Shown piece by piece: positions 14,087-16,011 of a DNA stretch of 16,011 nt (positions are counted from its first letter, which is position 1; the number at the start of each line of letters is the position of its first letter). The stretch spans positions 1 through 16,011 of the forward strand of contig CAMDQL010000038.1 of the NCBI GenBank assembly GCA_945905915.1, written 5' to 3'. Under the pieces are notes generated by a model, which saw only the letters and a program-made list of their open reading frames with translations, was not told the DNA's origin and did not search any database. A program made the translations under genes and the position numbers. The stretch is from Flavobacterium psychrophilum. Its GTDB lineage: Bacteria; Bacteroidota; Bacteroidia; Flavobacteriales; Flavobacteriaceae.

Positions 14087-14692
14087 TTATAAATCTTCTA
14101 AAAGAAGTAGGTATAGGTTTTTATGGCAACTTCCATAATGCAAAAAGTCTTGCTCCTTTTCTTCTTCAAAGTATTTTATAGTAGTTATGTTTGTAGGATA
14201 ATCTTTTTCGTGTTTGTTTTTAATAACTCTCAATCCATCACCTTTAGAAATCACCATTTGACTAGTTGTAGCAAAAACAATCATGTTGGTAGGCAATTCG
14301 TTAGGTTTAAATTGTTTTAATTGAGAAGAAGAAAAGAGTATTGAACCTTCATCAGCAATTAAATTTTCACAGAAAGAAAAGAAAAATTTAGGGTTTTTAG
14401 TATCGGTATAATTTAATTTATTTTCATCTAAAAGATAAAATAGTCTGGAGTCAAAGCATTGCGCTTCAGATTCAAACCAATCATTTTCGGCTAAAATATT
14501 TTCAAAATTTTCAGAAATTTCCGATAAGTTTTCACAATAGATAAACTTACCTCCATTTGCTTTAAAATTGAAAGTAAATTGTTCGTCTATCGGTAAATTA
14601 GCATCTGGAGCATAGGGGCTTTTGTCATCTAATTTTTCTTTAGAATCAGTTTCCTCGCTAGAAGTTTTAAAAAATTTTTTAAATAGACTCAT
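14087..14692 (-). CDS. LUD-domain (LutC/YkgG-like) protein
   Basis: This 201-residue protein is soluble, with an acidic, low-complexity N-terminal 40 residues (FKTSSEETDSKEKLDDKS). A domain resembling the LUD/LutC family follows. Matches include the strand GGKFIYCENLSEISENF (about 47-63), LIADEGSILFSSSQ (about 111-124) and the tail DFLHYGSCHKNLYLLLLEDL. In LutC itself the family supports lactate use alongside LutA and LutB, but no lutA or lutB is present here. Placement between ftsH and cdsA is something I recall from other flavobacteria. It heads the phospholipid operon with its own promoter (14726-14733). A role outside lactate metabolism is likely but unknown. Confidence 0.75.
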   Translation of the reverse strand: MSLFKKFFKTSSEETDSKEKLDDKSPYAPDANLPIDEQFTFNFKANGGKFIYCENLSEISENFENILAENDWFESEAQCFDSRLFYLLDENKLNYTDTKNPKFFFSFCENLIADEGSILFSSSQLKQFKPNELPTNMIVFATTSQMVISKGDGLRVIKNKHEKDYPTNITTIKYFEEEKEQDFLHYGSCHKNLYLLLLEDL

Positions 14693-14725
14693 TTATCTTT
14701 ATCGAGTATTTTAGTCAGTAAAATT

Positions 14726-14733
14726 CAAAGATA
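14726..14733 (-). promoter_or_regulatory. -7 promoter box for the LUD-cdsA-psd-ACBP-SOD operon
   Basis: The minus strand reads TATCTTTG, a perfect TAnnTTTG box. The predicted start at about 14720 leaves a leader near 28 bases. The -33 region falls inside the ftsH terminator hairpin (14734-14775), where no TTTG is found. Confidence 0.55.
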
Positions 14734-14775
14734 AAAAAAAACTTAATTCTTTTTAACAGGAATTAAGTTTTTTTT
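14734..14775 (-). terminator. Rho-independent terminator of ftsH
   Basis: The stem of 16 A/T-rich pairs (14734-14749 with 14760-14775) has the core CTTAATTC/GAATTAAG and a ten-base loop. On the minus strand it is followed by a run of T. It begins only a few bases after the ftsH stop at 14780, and directly abuts the promoter of the next operon. Confidence 0.85.
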
Positions 14776-14779
14776 AATT

Positions 14780-16011
14780 TTAATTTGTTGATAAGTCTTC
14801 AGCTTTAGGAATTGTTATTTCCTTATCGAAAGGTCTTTTACCAAATATAGTTTCTAAATCATCTTTGAAGATTACTTCTTTCTCTATTAAAATATCGGCA
14901 AGTTGTGTTAGCTTCTCTTTATTCGTTTCTAAAATAGATATAGCTCTTTGGTATTGCTCTTCAATTAATTTTGAAATTTCGGTATCAATTACTCGAGCAG
15001 TATCTTCTGAATATGGTTTTGAAAAATTATAATCAGATTGACCTGACGAATCATAATAAGTGATGTTGCCTAATTTTTCATTCAAACCATAAATAGTGAC
15101 CATTGCTCTTGCTTGACGTGTAACTTTTTCTAAATCGCTTAATGCTCCTGTAGATATTTTATCAAAAATAACTCGTTCAGCAGCTCTTCCGCCCATTGTC
15201 GCACACATTTCATCTAACATTTGATCAGGACGCACAATTAATCGCTCTTCAGGTAAATACCATGCCGCACCTAAACTTTGACCACGAGGTACAATTGTAA
15301 CTTTTACTAACGGCGCTGCATGTTCTAACATCCAACTAACCGTTGCGTGACCCGCTTCATGTATCGCAATTGCTCTTTTTTCATCGGGAGTAACAATTTT
15401 GTTTTTCTTTTCTAATCCACCAACGATTCGATCAACAGCATCTAAGAAATCTTGTTTATCTACTGCTTTTTTGTCTTTACGCGCCGCAATTAAAGCTGCT
15501 TCGTTACAAACATTTGCAATATCAGCTCCAGAAAATCCTGGGGTTTGTTTGGCTAAAAATTCGGTATCTAATTCCTCCGATTTTTTCAAAGGTTTTAAAT
15601 GCACTTCAAAAATTGCTGCACGCTCTCTAATGTCTGGTAAGTCTACATAAATTTGTCGATCAAAACGCCCAGCACGCAATAACGCTTTGTCTAAAACATC
15701 GGCACGATTAGTAGCTGCTAATACAATTACATTTGAATTGGTTCCAAAACCATCCATTTCTGTAAGTAATTGATTTAGTGTATTTTCTCTTTCATCATTT
15801 GCACCTGTCATATTGTTTTTTCCACGTGCTCTTCCTACAGCATCAATCTCGTCAATAAAGATAATAGCAGGTGATTTTTCTTTTGCTTGTTTGAATAAAT
15901 CTCTAACACGAGATGCTCCAACACCTACAAACATTTCAACAAAATCTGAACCAGATAATGAAAAGAAAGGTACTGTTGCTTCACCTGCAACGGCTTTTGC
16001 TAATAATGTTT
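14780..16011 (-). CDS. ftsH: ATP-dependent zinc metalloprotease FtsH (5' end outside window)
   Basis: FtsH is the membrane-anchored AAA+ protease that degrades membrane proteins and short-lived regulators. The visible 410 codons begin at the Lys-Thr of Walker A ([11 protein letters not shown] at the window edge). The transmembrane N-terminus and the GPPGTGK residues therefore lie beyond the edge. The ATG at 15934 is internal. Walker B is [11 protein letters not shown]. The second region of homology is [11 protein letters not shown]...[10 protein letters not shown] with the arginine fingers. The zinc site is HEAGH, encoded at 15347-15361. The third ligand region follows near [17 protein letters not shown]. 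The C-terminus ends in a short acidic, Lys/Thr-containing tail (KAEDLSTN). It is followed by its own terminator and then the LUD-led operon in the same orientation. Confidence 0.97.
   Translation of the reverse strand, partial: TLLAKAVAGEATVPFFSLSGSDFVEMFVGVGASRVRDLFKQAKEKSPAIIFIDEIDAVGRARGKNNMTGANDERENTLNQLLTEMDGFGTNSNVIVLAATNRADVLDKALLRAGRFDRQIYVDLPDIRERAAIFEVHLKPLKKSEELDTEFLAKQTPGFSGADIANVCNEAALIAARKDKKAVDKQDFLDAVDRIVGGLEKKNKIVTPDEKRAIAIHEAGHATVSWMLEHAAPLVKVTIVPRGQSLGAAWYLPEERLIVRPDQMLDEMCATMGGRAAERVIFDKISTGALSDLEKVTRQARAMVTIYGLNEKLGNITYYDSSGQSDYNFSKPYSEDTARVIDTEISKLIEEQYQRAISILETNKEKLTQLADILIEKEVIFKDDLETIFGKRPFDKEITIPKAEDLSTN

Overview
The window looks like an ordinary chromosomal stretch from a member of the Flavobacteriaceae, most likely Flavobacterium or a close relative. 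The evidence is the AT-rich sequence, the Bacteroidota-type -7 promoter boxes (TAnnTTTG), the weak A-rich leaders in place of Shine-Dalgarno sites, and several small families typical of this group (DUF6095, DUF6048, DUF6452 and DUF2490 types). I see no rRNA, tRNA, CRISPR array, insertion sequence, phage gene or toxin-antitoxin pair. No stretch over 300 bases lacks a gene.

Layout. (1) Positions 1-501 hold the 3' end of a formate-tetrahydrofolate ligase gene, closed by a bidirectional terminator. (2) 657-4421, minus strand, is a tight six-gene operon. In transcription order it encodes a SAM methyltransferase, a ZIP metal transporter, MurQ, a DUF6095-type membrane protein, a small lipoprotein and a TerC-family (probably Mn-exporting) membrane protein. 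(3) 4534-5712, plus strand, is a divergent THUMP-domain rRNA methyltransferase gene (RlmL-N type), followed by a small unknown membrane protein gene. (4) 6079-9483, minus strand, is rlmD followed by three envelope genes (DUF6452-type lipoprotein, DUF6048-type and DUF2490-type beta-barrel candidates). (5) 9555-10094 (+) is a DUF1697 gene, followed by an imperfect hairpin repeat and then rocD (10244-11524). (6) 11574-14692, minus strand, is an operon of a LUD-domain protein, CdsA, Psd, an acyl-CoA-binding protein and a lipoprotein Mn-type superoxide dismutase. (7) 14780-16011 (-) is most of ftsH, cut by the window edge inside the Walker A motif.

The themes are rRNA modification (rlmD, the rlmL-like gene), membrane and envelope biogenesis (cdsA, psd, ACBP, ftsH, lipoproteins), cell-wall sugar recycling (murQ), and divalent metal and oxidative stress handling (ZIP, TerC, lipo-SOD). 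I do not find a clear new multi-gene system. The best leads are a cysteine cluster inserted in ornithine aminotransferase, an exported SOD placed at the end of a phospholipid operon, a compact pair of outward-facing promoters, two G-rich/C-rich intergenic repeats (one containing a gene's stop codon), and a protein-like -1 frame tail after terC.
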